64,000 nucleotides of DNA from Flavobacteriaceae bacterium R38 (GTDB lineage: Bacteria; Bacteroidota; Bacteroidia; Flavobacteriales; Flavobacteriaceae), in NCBI GenBank assembly GCA_009901575.1, contig WXYP01000004.1, forward strand, positions 124,001 to 188,000. Reading direction: 5' to 3'. The notes under the pieces are model-generated. The model was not told the origin of the DNA. It made no database searches and saw nothing but the letters and a program-made list of their open reading frames with translations. Positions 1 through 8,653 of this stretch are shown here, piece by piece. Each line of letters opens with the position of its first letter. Positions within the stretch are counted from its first letter, which is position 1. The translations under genes were made by a program, and so were the position numbers.

Positions 1-101
1 AAGAGAATTTAGGTTCTTTTATAGACAGTTTATATTCAACATTGCAATTTACTAAAAGTCTTTTTTTGGTTACCAGAAAAGTACTTATGTTATAATTAAA
101 T

Positions 102-262
102 AATAACGTGAGTTTGAACCTTTTTTGCCCCAAATTAAGTTTTAGACTTGCTTAGTTGAGAGGACTCTAAATAACCAGCTATCAACTAATAAAGTTATTT
201 GACCATGAACTTTGACTATCAATTATACTAGTCCTGTTTCTTATCGTCGAACTCACGTTATT
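102..262. repeat. Long-range inverted repeat flanking a 129-nt non-coding stretch
   Basis: Arms at 102-117 and 247-262 are inverted copies that match at 15 of 16 positions. The one mismatch becomes a U-G wobble in RNA, so a 16-bp stem is possible. The arm core is AACGTGAGTT. The right arm covers the stop codon of the minus-strand ABC gene (258-260). The 129-nt interior holds no convincing gene. Open frames touch the left edge on both strands: plus frame 3 to a stop at 93-95, and minus from about 155 down to 1 with no ATG. Either could be the end of a neighbouring gene, but neither is recognisable. The element could be a transcription barrier for the ABC gene or a dispersed palindromic repeat. 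Confidence 0.5.
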
Positions 263-1946
263 TCCCCTTGGGGATCGCTTCAATTAATTTTTTTGTATAT
301 GCTGTTTTAGGTTGGTCATAGATGATATCAGCATCTCCAATTTCCTCTATCTTTCCTTGATTCATAACCAATAATTGATCTGACATAAATTTCACCACAG
401 ATAAATCATGGGAAATAAAAATATAGGTAAACCCGAAGTTTTCTTTTAACTCATTTAGCAAGTTTAAGACTTGTGCCTGGACAGAGATATCCAAAGCAGA
501 AACAGACTCATCACAAATGATTAATTTAGGCTGTAACCCGATAGTTCTGGCAATACCAATGCGCTGTCGCTGACCTCCGCTAAACTCATGAGGATATCGG
601 TAAAAATAAGAAGCATCTAGTCCTACCCTGTCTAATAATTCCATTGTTTTTTCCTTCCGTTCTGCATCATTTTTATACAACCCATGAACTTTCATAGGTT
701 CCATGATAGCTTTTCCAACAGATATTCTTGGATTTAATGAAGAGTATGGGTCCTGAAAGATGATTTGGATCTCTTTACGAAGCTTCCTGACCTCACTAGC
801 ATTGAGATGAGTAATATTTGTCCCTCTGTATAAAATACTTCCCGCAGTAGCTTTATCCAGTTGTAAAATAGTATTTCCTAATGTAGATTTCCCACACCCA
901 CTCTCTCCTACCAAACCTAATGTTTCACCCTCGTAAACCTTAAAACTTACATCATTAACCGCTTTAAGAGAAGTCTTTTCCGTAAACATCCCTGCATTAG
1001 AAAAATATTCCTTTTCAACATTGATAACTTCCAGTAAAGGAGCTTGTTCGTATAGTTTTGCATGTTGTTTTTTTCGCTCATCAGGGGTAATAACTTCTTC
1101 TTTAAAAGAATTATTCATAAAATCCTGAATCACCGGGAGCTTCTTTAATCGTTTATCTAAAGGAGGCTTTGAATTTAATAATGCCTTTGTATAATCGTGT
1201 TGCGGATTTTTGAAGATATCTGAAGTGCTTCCTTGCTCTACAATAGCACCTTTGTACATAACAATCACACGATCTGCAATTTCAGAAACTAAGCTCAAAT
1301 CATGAGAAATAAACAGAATACTCATACCTGTTTCCTGCTGAAGTATTTTTAATAGGGCGATAATTTCTTTTTGAACGGTTACATCCAAAGCAGTGGTAGG
1401 TTCGTCTGCAATTAAAATTTTTGGCTTGCAGGCAATGGCAATGGCGATCACTACTCTTTGTTTTTGTCCGCCACTTATTTGATGAGGATAGCTGTTAAAA
1501 ATTCGTTCGGGTTCCGGGAGTTTTACTTTTTCAATTAATGAAAGTGTTTCAGCTTTAGCCTCTGTTTTTGATAGTGAAGTATGACGGAGTAAAACCTCCA
1601 TAATTTGAAGTCCGCAAGTCATAGACGGATTTAAAGAACTCATAGGTTCCTGAAAAATCATACTAATTTCTTTTCCTCTGAGACCTTTAAACTCTGCTTC
1701 AGGCATCTTTACCAAATCTTTATCTGCAAATAGAATTTCACCTGAAGCTATTTTTGAAATCTTTTTAGGTAATAATCCTAAAAGTGCTAAGGAGGTCACC
1801 GATTTTCCACTTCCGGATTCTCCGACAACTCCTAAAATTTCATTCTTATCCAGCGAAAAAGAACTGTTTTTTACTACTTCATTAAATGTTTTATCCGATT
1901 TAAATGAAATAGAAAGATTTTTTACATTGAGTAATGGATTTGACAT
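258..1946 (-). CDS. Peptide/nickel-type ABC transporter, fused double ATPase
   Basis: Two ABC ATPase domains in one chain would power uptake of oligopeptides or similar solutes, as in the DppD-DppF and YejF group. Domain 1 has a Walker A (GESGSGKS, residues 42-49), signature ISGGQKQR near 157 and Walker B ending in ADEPTTALD near 185. Domain 2 has GESGCGKS near 348, signature FSGGQRQR and the Walker B variant CDESVSALD. Both nucleotide sites look intact, and the length (562) is usual for the fused form. It starts with ATG. No permease or binding-protein gene is adjacent, so the partners must be elsewhere. The substrate cannot be read from the sequence. Confidence 0.93.
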   Translation of the reverse strand: MSNPLLNVKNLSISFKSDKTFNEVVKNSSFSLDKNEILGVVGESGSGKSVTSLALLGLLPKKISKIASGEILFADKDLVKMPEAEFKGLRGKEISMIFQEPMSSLNPSMTCGLQIMEVLLRHTSLSKTEAKAETLSLIEKVKLPEPERIFNSYPHQISGGQKQRVVIAIAIACKPKILIADEPTTALDVTVQKEIIALLKILQQETGMSILFISHDLSLVSEIADRVIVMYKGAIVEQGSTSDIFKNPQHDYTKALLNSKPPLDKRLKKLPVIQDFMNNSFKEEVITPDERKKQHAKLYEQAPLLEVINVEKEYFSNAGMFTEKTSLKAVNDVSFKVYEGETLGLVGESGCGKSTLGNTILQLDKATAGSILYRGTNITHLNASEVRKLRKEIQIIFQDPYSSLNPRISVGKAIMEPMKVHGLYKNDAERKEKTMELLDRVGLDASYFYRYPHEFSGGQRQRIGIARTIGLQPKLIICDESVSALDISVQAQVLNLLNELKENFGFTYIFISHDLSVVKFMSDQLLVMNQGKIEEIGDADIIYDQPKTAYTKKLIEAIPKGK

Positions 1947-1997
1947 GAGATAAAGATAACTGTTTCTTATTTTTTAAACAGTATCTTTAGAAGGGTT

Positions 1998-3113
1998 TTA
2001 ACGGTTTTTAGATTTTTCTTTTATCATTTTTTCTACAAAACTTATAGCATATGATGTAAGTTTACCTCCGTCAATACTGTTTGCTAAAATGGCTATCCCT
2101 ATTTTAAATTTAGGAACAATAATTACAACACTCGAGCTGCCATAGGTGCCTCCATTATGAAAATAAACAGTTTCACCTAAAATAGTATGTATTCCCCAAC
2201 CAATACCAACTCTTGTATCAGACTCTTTTAATTGGTTTTCTAAAACAGAAGCCACAATTTCATTTTGTTGTGTATTCTCAGGATATAAATGATGTTCCAG
2301 AAATGTCAATAAATCTGGCAAAGATGTCTTTAAAATACCCGAAGCCTCTAATTTAGCTAGTTGGATCAAAGGCTTGGCCTCTTTCCCTCTATGAGGTATA
2401 GCTAAGTTGATTATGTTTTTCTCATCCAGATGAGAATAGGTAGATTTTAAATGAAATGGGTTGATTATATACCTGATAAGTAATTCATCAAAAGATTGAT
2501 TAGTTATTTGTTCTAAGGAAAGACCAAGCAATCCAATACCAAAATTGGAATATACAACTTTACCATAATTGAGAATTGAATCGGTTTCTTTTAAAATATT
2601 AAGCATAAATGTATTTGTAAATAATCCAAAAGGGTCATTTTCATCAAACCCATCTATGGTTTGTAATTCTCTTGTACTGTCAAAACCAGGAAGGCCGGAT
2701 GTGTGTGTTGCCAGATCTATAAGTCTTATTTTATCAGCCCAGTTCTTGTTTTTTGTAATTGTAGAAGGAAGATATTTTGATACTAGATTATACCTGCTTA
2801 ATTTTCTATCCTTTTCTAAAGCTGCAAAAATGTATCCCGTATAAAGTTTTGTAACAGAACCTATTTCAAAAATGGATAGACTATCAATATCATTACCATC
2901 AGTACAGGTTTTACCTCCATAATAATACATCTTTTTATTTTCCTCATCAAGAATACCCACAGCCAGACCATAATTTTTGTTATCATTTAAGAAATCATTG
3001 GAGATACTGTCTGCAAATACTTTCATGTTTTGGCTGAAACATGAAAAATACCCCATAATTAGTAAAATAATTGAAAATGATAATTTTGAATGATTGGAAA
3101 CACCTCTTTTCAT
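1998..3113 (-). CDS. Secreted serine hydrolase, class C beta-lactamase family
   Basis: A penicillin-binding-protein/AmpC-fold hydrolase, probably an esterase or peptidase in the periplasm. It shows the SxxK nucleophile motif (SVTK, within EIGSVTKLYTG), a YSN motif and a C-terminal HNGGTYG that replaces the KTG triad. The frame is open back to a TTG at 3140. I chose the ATG at 3113 because it begins MKRG and leads directly into a hydrophobic signal segment (SFSIILLIMGYF). A cysteine follows, but the lipobox is poor. It lies 71 bp downstream of an AraC-type gene on the same strand, which may control it. This family is broad, and true beta-lactamase activity should not be assumed. Confidence 0.88.
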   Translation of the reverse strand: MKRGVSNHSKLSFSIILLIMGYFSCFSQNMKVFADSISNDFLNDNKNYGLAVGILDEENKKMYYYGGKTCTDGNDIDSLSIFEIGSVTKLYTGYIFAALEKDRKLSRYNLVSKYLPSTITKNKNWADKIRLIDLATHTSGLPGFDSTRELQTIDGFDENDPFGLFTNTFMLNILKETDSILNYGKVVYSNFGIGLLGLSLEQITNQSFDELLIRYIINPFHLKSTYSHLDEKNIINLAIPHRGKEAKPLIQLAKLEASGILKTSLPDLLTFLEHHLYPENTQQNEIVASVLENQLKESDTRVGIGWGIHTILGETVYFHNGGTYGSSSVVIIVPKFKIGIAILANSIDGGKLTSYAISFVEKMIKEKSKNR

Positions 3114-3184
3114 GAATGATTTTTTTGGTTTGAGAGGCAAAATAGATGATTATTTATGAAGAAAACTTGGAATAATTTAACCCG

Positions 3185-4003
3185 TTAAGAAAAAATCCAA
3201 TGCAATTCATCGCTATCTGTAGAATTAAGGTTGTTTAATAAATCCCTGGGAGACAAACCAGTCAATTCTTTAAAATCGTTGTTCAAATGTGCCTGGTCAA
3301 AGTATTTAAAGGCGTGACTGATTTCAGTTAAATTTTTGGCCCCCTTATGATGTATTTTTTCATTAAGAGCATTTCTAAAACGCACTATTTTTCTGAATTC
3401 GGAAGGAGTTTTACTGCAATACTTACGAAAATGCTTTAGCAATGTTTTATGGCTGATATTTAATTCTTCTGCTATCTTAGAAATAGGTGTATTAATTTTA
3501 TCAGTAATATGGTTTATCACTTGCGGTAAGAAAGGATGTTGAAATCCGCAAAACTTAGAAATCCAATACTTTTCCATTTCATCAAATAATACTTCTTTTT
3601 CTTCTAAATGAAGTATTGAAGTCATTTTTTTCTCGAAATCATAAAATGGAATAAAAGGATTTTTAGTATAAAAATTGAGATCTTTTTCTAAAAAAGTATT
3701 TAGTCCTAACGGCTTAAAATAGATAGTTATTTCTTTTATTTCTCCTTCATAAGTGACTTTTACTGGCTTTCGAAATGTATCATATAAAATAGCATGAAAA
3801 GGGTGTTGAAAAGAAGATTTAGTATATATTTCGTTATCAGTAACTATATTTTCTACATTGATCAGAATAGATACCATTGAAAAAGTATTAGGAAAAGAAA
3901 CATAACTTGTAGGAGTCGTATCCTTAGGATGTGTTAACAGATAAAAACATTCTATATATTCTTGAAGGGCTTTATTTTTAGGCTTGAATAATTCAACTTT
4001 CAT
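3185..4003 (-). CDS. AraC family transcriptional regulator
   Basis: A 272-residue regulator. The first 150 residues form a sensor-like domain with no membrane helix. The C-terminal 100 residues are a double helix-turn-helix of the AraC type: ISKIAEELNISHKTLLKHF, then LTEISHAFKYFDQAHLNNDF and TGLSPRDLLN. The second helix keeps the usual FDQAHLxxDFK pattern seen in cytosolic one-component regulators. It sits directly upstream of, and in line with, the serine hydrolase gene that ends at 1998, so that gene is its most likely target. The ligand is unknown. Confidence 0.9.
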   Translation of the reverse strand: MKVELFKPKNKALQEYIECFYLLTHPKDTTPTSYVSFPNTFSMVSILINVENIVTDNEIYTKSSFQHPFHAILYDTFRKPVKVTYEGEIKEITIYFKPLGLNTFLEKDLNFYTKNPFIPFYDFEKKMTSILHLEEKEVLFDEMEKYWISKFCGFQHPFLPQVINHITDKINTPISKIAEELNISHKTLLKHFRKYCSKTPSEFRKIVRFRNALNEKIHHKGAKNLTEISHAFKYFDQAHLNNDFKELTGLSPRDLLNNLNSTDSDELHWIFS

Positions 4004-4044
4004 ATATAGATCTTTAATTTCCTTCTATGAATATATCCATATTA

Positions 4045-5199
4045 TTAGATACTGCATAATATTTCAGCTGCCTGCTCAAGTGTTTCATTAGTTTTTGCAA
4101 AACAGAATCGCAATACCTTATTGTCTTCATCATTGATGTTAAAAACAGAGATAGGAATAGACGCAATTTTTTTCTCTTTGGTTAGCCGGGCTGCAAATCC
4201 TGTATCTGCTTCGTTTGTAATATCAGCATAATTTAATAATTGGAAATAGGTACCTTTTGCCGGGGTGAATGTAAATCGTGAACCTTTGATCAGCTTTAAA
4301 AAATAATCTCTTTTTTCCTGGTAGAAGGCTCCTAAATTTGAATAGTGTTCAGGATTTTTAAGGTAGGTAGCAAACGCTACTTGTTTAGGGTGGCTGACAC
4401 AAAAAACATTAAACTGATGTACTTTTCTATATTCATTCATCAAATAAGAAGGCGCAGCACAATACCCCATTTTCCATCCCGTATTATGGAATGTTTTTCC
4501 GAAAGAAGCACAAACAAATGCACGCTCAGCCAACCCGGGAAACCTTGAAGCACTTTGATGTTGTTCTCCGTCAAAAATGATATGCTCATAAACTTCATCA
4601 CTCAATAAAATGATATCCGTTCCTTTGAGTAGCTTTTCCAATGTTAGCATATCTTTCTTAGACAAAATTGCTCCACTGGGATTATGAGGTGTATTAATGA
4701 TAATCATCTTGGTTTTAGAGTTGATTTTTTCGGCAACTTCCTTCCAGTTTACTGTAAAATTAGGGCGTAATTGTACCAGAACAGGAGTACCGCCTTGTAA
4801 CTCTATAGCAGGTTCGTAACAATCGTAAGCAGGTTTTAAAATGATGACTTCATCTCCTTTTGAAATAAAAGCTGAAATGATGGTATAAATAGCCTGAGAC
4901 GCTCCTGCAGTTACCGTTATTTCTGTTTCAGGATGATAATTGTATTGATGAAGTGATGCTATTTTTTCTGAAATAACCTCACGTAGTTCCTGAACTCCCG
5001 GCATAGGTGCATATTGGTTGTAGCCTGCTGCCATCGCTTCGGAAACCAAATCGCTTAAAACAGGATCTGATGGAAAATTAGGAAACCCCTGAGATAAATT
5101 AATGGCATTATGTCGGTTAGCCAACTGACTCATAATGCTAAATATGTTAGTCTGAATGTTTGGGAGTTTTGAATCGAAATGAACGGTATGATTTGACAT
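4045..5199 (-). CDS. PLP-dependent methionine aminotransferase (YbdL-like)
   Basis: A fold-type I aminotransferase of the kynurenine/methionine group, which moves an amino group from methionine or related amino acids to a 2-oxo acid. Visible marks are the opening TNIFSIMSQL and NLSQGFPNF, the PLP-binding NTPHNPSG, the aspartate-tyrosine pair in LLSDEVYEHI, the Schiff-base lysine in SFGKTFHNTGWKMG, and the carboxylate-binding arginine in LRFCFAK. Length 384 is normal. It starts with ATG. Its neighbours do not form a methionine salvage operon, so the substrate is inferred from family resemblance only. Confidence 0.9.
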   Translation of the reverse strand: MSNHTVHFDSKLPNIQTNIFSIMSQLANRHNAINLSQGFPNFPSDPVLSDLVSEAMAAGYNQYAPMPGVQELREVISEKIASLHQYNYHPETEITVTAGASQAIYTIISAFISKGDEVIILKPAYDCYEPAIELQGGTPVLVQLRPNFTVNWKEVAEKINSKTKMIIINTPHNPSGAILSKKDMLTLEKLLKGTDIILLSDEVYEHIIFDGEQHQSASRFPGLAERAFVCASFGKTFHNTGWKMGYCAAPSYLMNEYRKVHQFNVFCVSHPKQVAFATYLKNPEHYSNLGAFYQEKRDYFLKLIKGSRFTFTPAKGTYFQLLNYADITNEADTGFAARLTKEKKIASIPISVFNINDEDNKVLRFCFAKTNETLEQAAEILCSI

Positions 5200-5343
5200 T
5201 GATTATTATTACAATATTGAATGATTATTTGATAAAAGTAGATTATTTTTTAGTTTCTTAAAATGATACGTACATTTAAAAATTGTTAAAACAGATTAAT
5301 TGACTTTTTTAAGATGAATCAAAATAAATATCACCCAGGAAAA

Positions 5344-6498
5344 ATGAAAAACAAGATTACTTTTTTACTTCTCACCTTCATCTTCTCTTTAGCGGTTCAG
5401 GCTCAGAACTCGTATTACTTTCCGGAGAGAAATGAAACATGGAAAGAAAAAACACCGGCTTCCTATTCGATAAATACAGCTAAAATAAATGAAGCTGTTA
5501 CCTATGCAAAGGAAAATGAATATTCAGGATCAAGAGATTTGAGATTGGCTATTATAAGAAGTTTTGCAAGAGAACCTTTCCATAAAATTTTAGGCCCTAC
5601 CGAGAAAAGAGGCGGTCCTGCGGGAATGATTTTAAAAGATGGTTATGTAATTGCTAAATGGGGAGATCTTAAAAAAGTAGATATGACATTTAGTGTAACT
5701 AAAAGTTATTTATCAACTGTTGCCGGTCTGGCTGTAGATGATGGATTAATTAAATCTGTAGACGATGCAGTTAAAGATTATGTCTGGGATGATACATTTA
5801 GAGGAGCACATAATTCTAAAGTGAATTGGGATCATTTATTAACTCAATCTTCAGATTGGTCAGGAACTTTATGGGGCGGACATGACTGGGCAGACAGGCC
5901 ACCAAGAAATGGAGGAATTGACGATTGGAAAAACAGGAAACTAAATGAACCGGGAACTGTATTTGAATACAATGATGTACGTGTAAATTTACTGGCATAT
6001 TCTTTATTACAGGTATATAGAAAACCTGTACCTGCAATCCTTAAAGAAAAAATTATGGATCCTATTGGGGCATCAACTACCTGGAGATGGTTTGGATATG
6101 ATAATGCATGGGTAAATGTAGACGGAATTAAAATGCAATCTGTTACCGGAGGAGGTCATTCAGGGGGAGGCCTTTTTATCAATACTGAAGATCATGCACG
6201 TTTTGGTTTGTTGTTTTTGAATGACGGGAAATGGAAAGGGAAGCAACTTATAAGTAAGTCGTGGATTGAAAAAGCAATTGTGCCTTCAAAAGCTAATGTA
6301 AACTATGGGTATATGTGGTGGCTAAACAAAAAAGGGCCGAGACATTGGGAAGGTGTATCAGAAGATATTTATTATGCTGCCGGTTTTGGAGGAAACTTTA
6401 TTGTAATTGATAAAGAACACGACCTGGTTATTGTAACGCGTTGGTTAGAACCAAATAAAATCGGAACTTTTGTAAAGAAAGTGATGGATGCATTATAG
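5344..6498 (+). CDS. Secreted serine hydrolase, beta-lactamase family
   Basis: A second beta-lactamase-fold hydrolase. The motif FSVTKSY gives the SxxK serine and lysine, and EYNDVRVN gives the tyrosine motif. The KTG equivalent is probably AAGFGGNF near the C-terminus. The frame is open from an ATG at 5314. I prefer the ATG at 5344 because it places a standard signal peptide (MKNKITFLLL ... AVQAQ) at the N-terminus. It probably acts in the periplasm as an esterase or amidase. It is followed by a hairpin repeat and the DUF4212 gene, with no sign of functional coupling. Confidence 0.88.
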   Translation: MKNKITFLLLTFIFSLAVQAQNSYYFPERNETWKEKTPASYSINTAKINEAVTYAKENEYSGSRDLRLAIIRSFAREPFHKILGPTEKRGGPAGMILKDGYVIAKWGDLKKVDMTFSVTKSYLSTVAGLAVDDGLIKSVDDAVKDYVWDDTFRGAHNSKVNWDHLLTQSSDWSGTLWGGHDWADRPPRNGGIDDWKNRKLNEPGTVFEYNDVRVNLLAYSLLQVYRKPVPAILKEKIMDPIGASTTWRWFGYDNAWVNVDGIKMQSVTGGGHSGGGLFINTEDHARFGLLFLNDGKWKGKQLISKSWIEKAIVPSKANVNYGYMWWLNKKGPRHWEGVSEDIYYAAGFGGNFIVIDKEHDLVIVTRWLEPNKIGTFVKKVMDAL

Positions 6499-6521
6499 TT
6501 TTGATTCAAAAAGGACTTACC

Positions 6522-6546
6522 TGTCATTCCTGCGAAGGCAGGAATC
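6522..6546. repeat. Dispersed 25-bp hairpin repeat (copy 1)
   Basis: The arms ATTCCTGC and GCAGGAAT (6526-6533 and 6538-6545) close a GAAG loop. The same 25 bases occur, identical, at 41507-41531. This copy lies 9 bp before the start of the DUF4212 gene. Read on the minus strand it encodes IPAFAGMT, a peptide I recognise as typical of falsely called ORFs over this widespread intergenic repeat. Confidence 0.8.
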
Positions 6547-6555
6547 CAGATCGAA

Positions 6556-6810
6556 ATGAAAGAAAAGCATATAAAAAAATACTGGAAAACCAATCTAAAA
6601 TACCTGGCAATTTTGCTGGGTATCTGGTTTTTAGTTTCTTATGGTTTTGGAATTCTTTTAGTTGATGAGCTTAATAAAATAAGAATAGGCGGATTTAAAC
6701 TTGGGTTCTGGTTTGCGCAGCAAGGATCAATATATGTTTTTGTCATACTGATTTTTGTTTATGTTCGATTAATGAATCACCTCGATAAAAAATACAATTT
6801 AGACGAATAA
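6556..6810 (+). CDS. DUF4212 small subunit of a sodium/solute symporter
   Basis: An 84-residue membrane protein with two helices (about 15-35 and 52-75). The N-terminus KKYWKTNLKYLAILLGIWF and the FGFWFAQQGS-like turn (LGFWFAQQGSIYVF) are typical of DUF4212. Members of this family are encoded directly before a large solute:sodium symporter subunit, as here with a 10-bp gap, and are thought to form a two-part transporter. The hairpin repeat just upstream ends 9 bp before the ATG. Confidence 0.93.
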   Translation: MKEKHIKKYWKTNLKYLAILLGIWFLVSYGFGILLVDELNKIRIGGFKLGFWFAQQGSIYVFVILIFVYVRLMNHLDKKYNLDE

Positions 6811-6820
6811 TTCCTTCTAT

Positions 6821-8518
6821 ATGGATGTACAAACGTGGACCTATATTCTTGTAGCAATTACATTCTTGCTTTATATCGGAATTGCTATATGGTCCAGAGC
6901 ATCGTCTACAAAAGATTTTTATGTGGCTGGAGGAGGAGTCTCTCCCTTAGCTAACGGAATGGCAACTGCAGCCGATTGGATGTCTGCAGCTTCTTTTATC
7001 TCCATGGCAGGGATTATTTCTTTTGCAGGATATGACGGTTCTGTATACTTAATGGGCTGGACTGGAGGGTATGTGCTTTTAGCTTTATTATTGGCCCCCT
7101 ATTTAAGGAAATTTGGAAAGTTTACGGTACCCGATTTTATCGGAGATCGATACTATTCCAATATAGCACGCCTGGTCGCTGTTATTTGTGCGCTTTTCGT
7201 ATCGTTTACCTATGTAGCAGGACAGATGAGAGGAGTAGGGGTTGTTTTTTCCCGTTTCCTGGAAGTAGATGTGAATACAGGGGTTATTATCGGGATGGTA
7301 ATCGTATTGTTTTATGCCGTTTTAGGAGGTATGAAAGGTATCACCTATACCCAAGTAGCACAGTATTGTGTACTGATCTTCGCTTTTATGGTGCCTGCTA
7401 TTTTTATTTCTATCCAAATGACAGGAAATCCTCTTCCTCAATTAGGATTTGGAGGGTCTGTTGATAATGGAGTATACCTTTTGGATAAGCTAGATGGCTT
7501 GCATAAAGAATTAGGTTTTCATGAGTATACATCGGGAAGTAAGTCTGCAATAGATGTATTTTTTATTACAGCTGCTTTAATGCTGGGTACAGCAGGACTA
7601 CCTCATGTAATTGTCCGTTTTTTTACAGTGCCAAAAGTAAAAGACGCCAGAAAATCGGCTTTATATGCACTTATTTTTATAGCAATACTTTATACAACTG
7701 CACCGGCAATAGCAGTTTTTGCCAGGACAAACCTTATTGAGACTGTCAGCAATAAAGAATATAAATCAATGCCGGCCTGGTTTAAAAAGTGGGAAACTAC
7801 AGGCTTACTTACCTATGAAGATAAAAACAAGGATGGCAAAATACAATATGTGGCCGATGAAACTAAAAATGAATTAGTGATTGATCGGGATATTATGGTC
7901 CTGGCAAATCCCGAAATTGCCCGTTTACCCAATTGGATAATTGCTTTAGTTGCGGCTGGTGGCTTAGCTGCTGCATTATCTACAGCAGCAGGGTTATTAC
8001 TTGTAATTTCCGCTTCTATTTCACACGATTTATTAAAAAAGATGGTGATGCCCAATATTTCTGAAAAAGGAGAACTATGGGCAGCCAGAGGAGCCGCATT
8101 AATAGCAGTTTGTGTAGCAGGATATTTTGGAATCAATCCACCCGGATTTGTAGCTTCTGTAGTGGCATTGGCATTTGGCCTGGCAGCAGCATCTTTCTTT
8201 CCTGCTATCGTAATGGGAATATTTTCTAAACGAATGAATAAAGAGGGAGCTATAGCCGGAATGATATTAGGCCTGGGGATTACACTTTACTATATTGCCC
8301 GTTTTAAATTACATTGGATAGGGGACGAAGCATCCAGCCAGGAAAAAGATTGGTGGTTTGGAATCTCTCCCGAAGGCTTTGGAACTGTTGGAATGCTCCT
8401 TAATTTTATAGCAGCCATCGTTATTTCAAGATTTACGTCTAAACCTCCGGAAAATGTTATTGCTATTGTGGAAGATATCAGAATTCCAAAAGGAACTAAA
8501 GAAGGAATCCAGCATTAA
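6821..8518 (+). CDS. Solute:sodium symporter large subunit (VC_2705/ActP-like)
   Basis: A 565-residue inner-membrane transporter with about 13 helices, of the solute:sodium symporter family. The N-terminus has FYVAGGGVSPLANGMATAADWMSAASF, the segment that marks the acetate/monocarboxylate branch. GGMKGITYTQVAQY and the long AALSTAAGLLLVISASISHD helix are also typical. The insert near residues 310-370 carries DKNKDGK, which resembles an EF-hand calcium loop. Paired with the DUF4212 protein, it probably takes up acetate or another short carboxylate with sodium. The substrate is not proven by the sequence. Confidence 0.93.
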   Translation: MDVQTWTYILVAITFLLYIGIAIWSRASSTKDFYVAGGGVSPLANGMATAADWMSAASFISMAGIISFAGYDGSVYLMGWTGGYVLLALLLAPYLRKFGKFTVPDFIGDRYYSNIARLVAVICALFVSFTYVAGQMRGVGVVFSRFLEVDVNTGVIIGMVIVLFYAVLGGMKGITYTQVAQYCVLIFAFMVPAIFISIQMTGNPLPQLGFGGSVDNGVYLLDKLDGLHKELGFHEYTSGSKSAIDVFFITAALMLGTAGLPHVIVRFFTVPKVKDARKSALYALIFIAILYTTAPAIAVFARTNLIETVSNKEYKSMPAWFKKWETTGLLTYEDKNKDGKIQYVADETKNELVIDRDIMVLANPEIARLPNWIIALVAAGGLAAALSTAAGLLLVISASISHDLLKKMVMPNISEKGELWAARGAALIAVCVAGYFGINPPGFVASVVALAFGLAAASFFPAIVMGIFSKRMNKEGAIAGMILGLGITLYYIARFKLHWIGDEASSQEKDWWFGISPEGFGTVGMLLNFIAAIVISRFTSKPPENVIAIVEDIRIPKGTKEGIQH

Positions 8519-8545
8519 TAAACCTTGTAGAGTTTAATTTTTATA

Positions 8546-8650
8546 TGCACAAAAAAAGACTATTTTATGTTCATAAAAGCTAAACATGCACAAAAAAACA
8601 CTATTTTGTGTGTATGAAAATTAAATACCCACAAAAAATGTTAAAATAGA
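8546..8650 (+). promoter_or_regulatory. Tandem 41-bp palindromic sites upstream of the Fic gene
   Basis: Units start at 8546, 8587 and 8628, so the spacing is exactly 41 bp. Units 1 and 2 agree at 33 of 41 positions, and unit 3 is partial. Each full unit opens with a near-palindrome, CACAAAA-N8-TTTTGTG in unit 2 (8589-8610), with one mismatch in unit 1 (8548-8569). Unit 3 keeps the left half (8630-8636) and ends just before the Fic ATG. This looks like an operator array, perhaps for the Fic protein's own C-terminal winged helix (inference). Confidence 0.55.
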
Positions 8651-8653
8651 ATT

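Noticed and set aside
1-155. Open frames on both strands reaching the left edge
   Set aside because: They are short and without ATG or recognisable motifs. In AT-rich DNA they may be chance, so no partial gene was called.
3114-3140. TTG start for the first serine hydrolase
   Set aside because: The extra nine residues precede a good ATG and signal peptide, so the later start was used.
6372-6593. Minus-strand open frame containing IPAFAGMT
   Set aside because: It runs across the end of the serine hydrolase gene and the dispersed hairpin repeat. The peptide is a known by-product of this repeat and not a gene.
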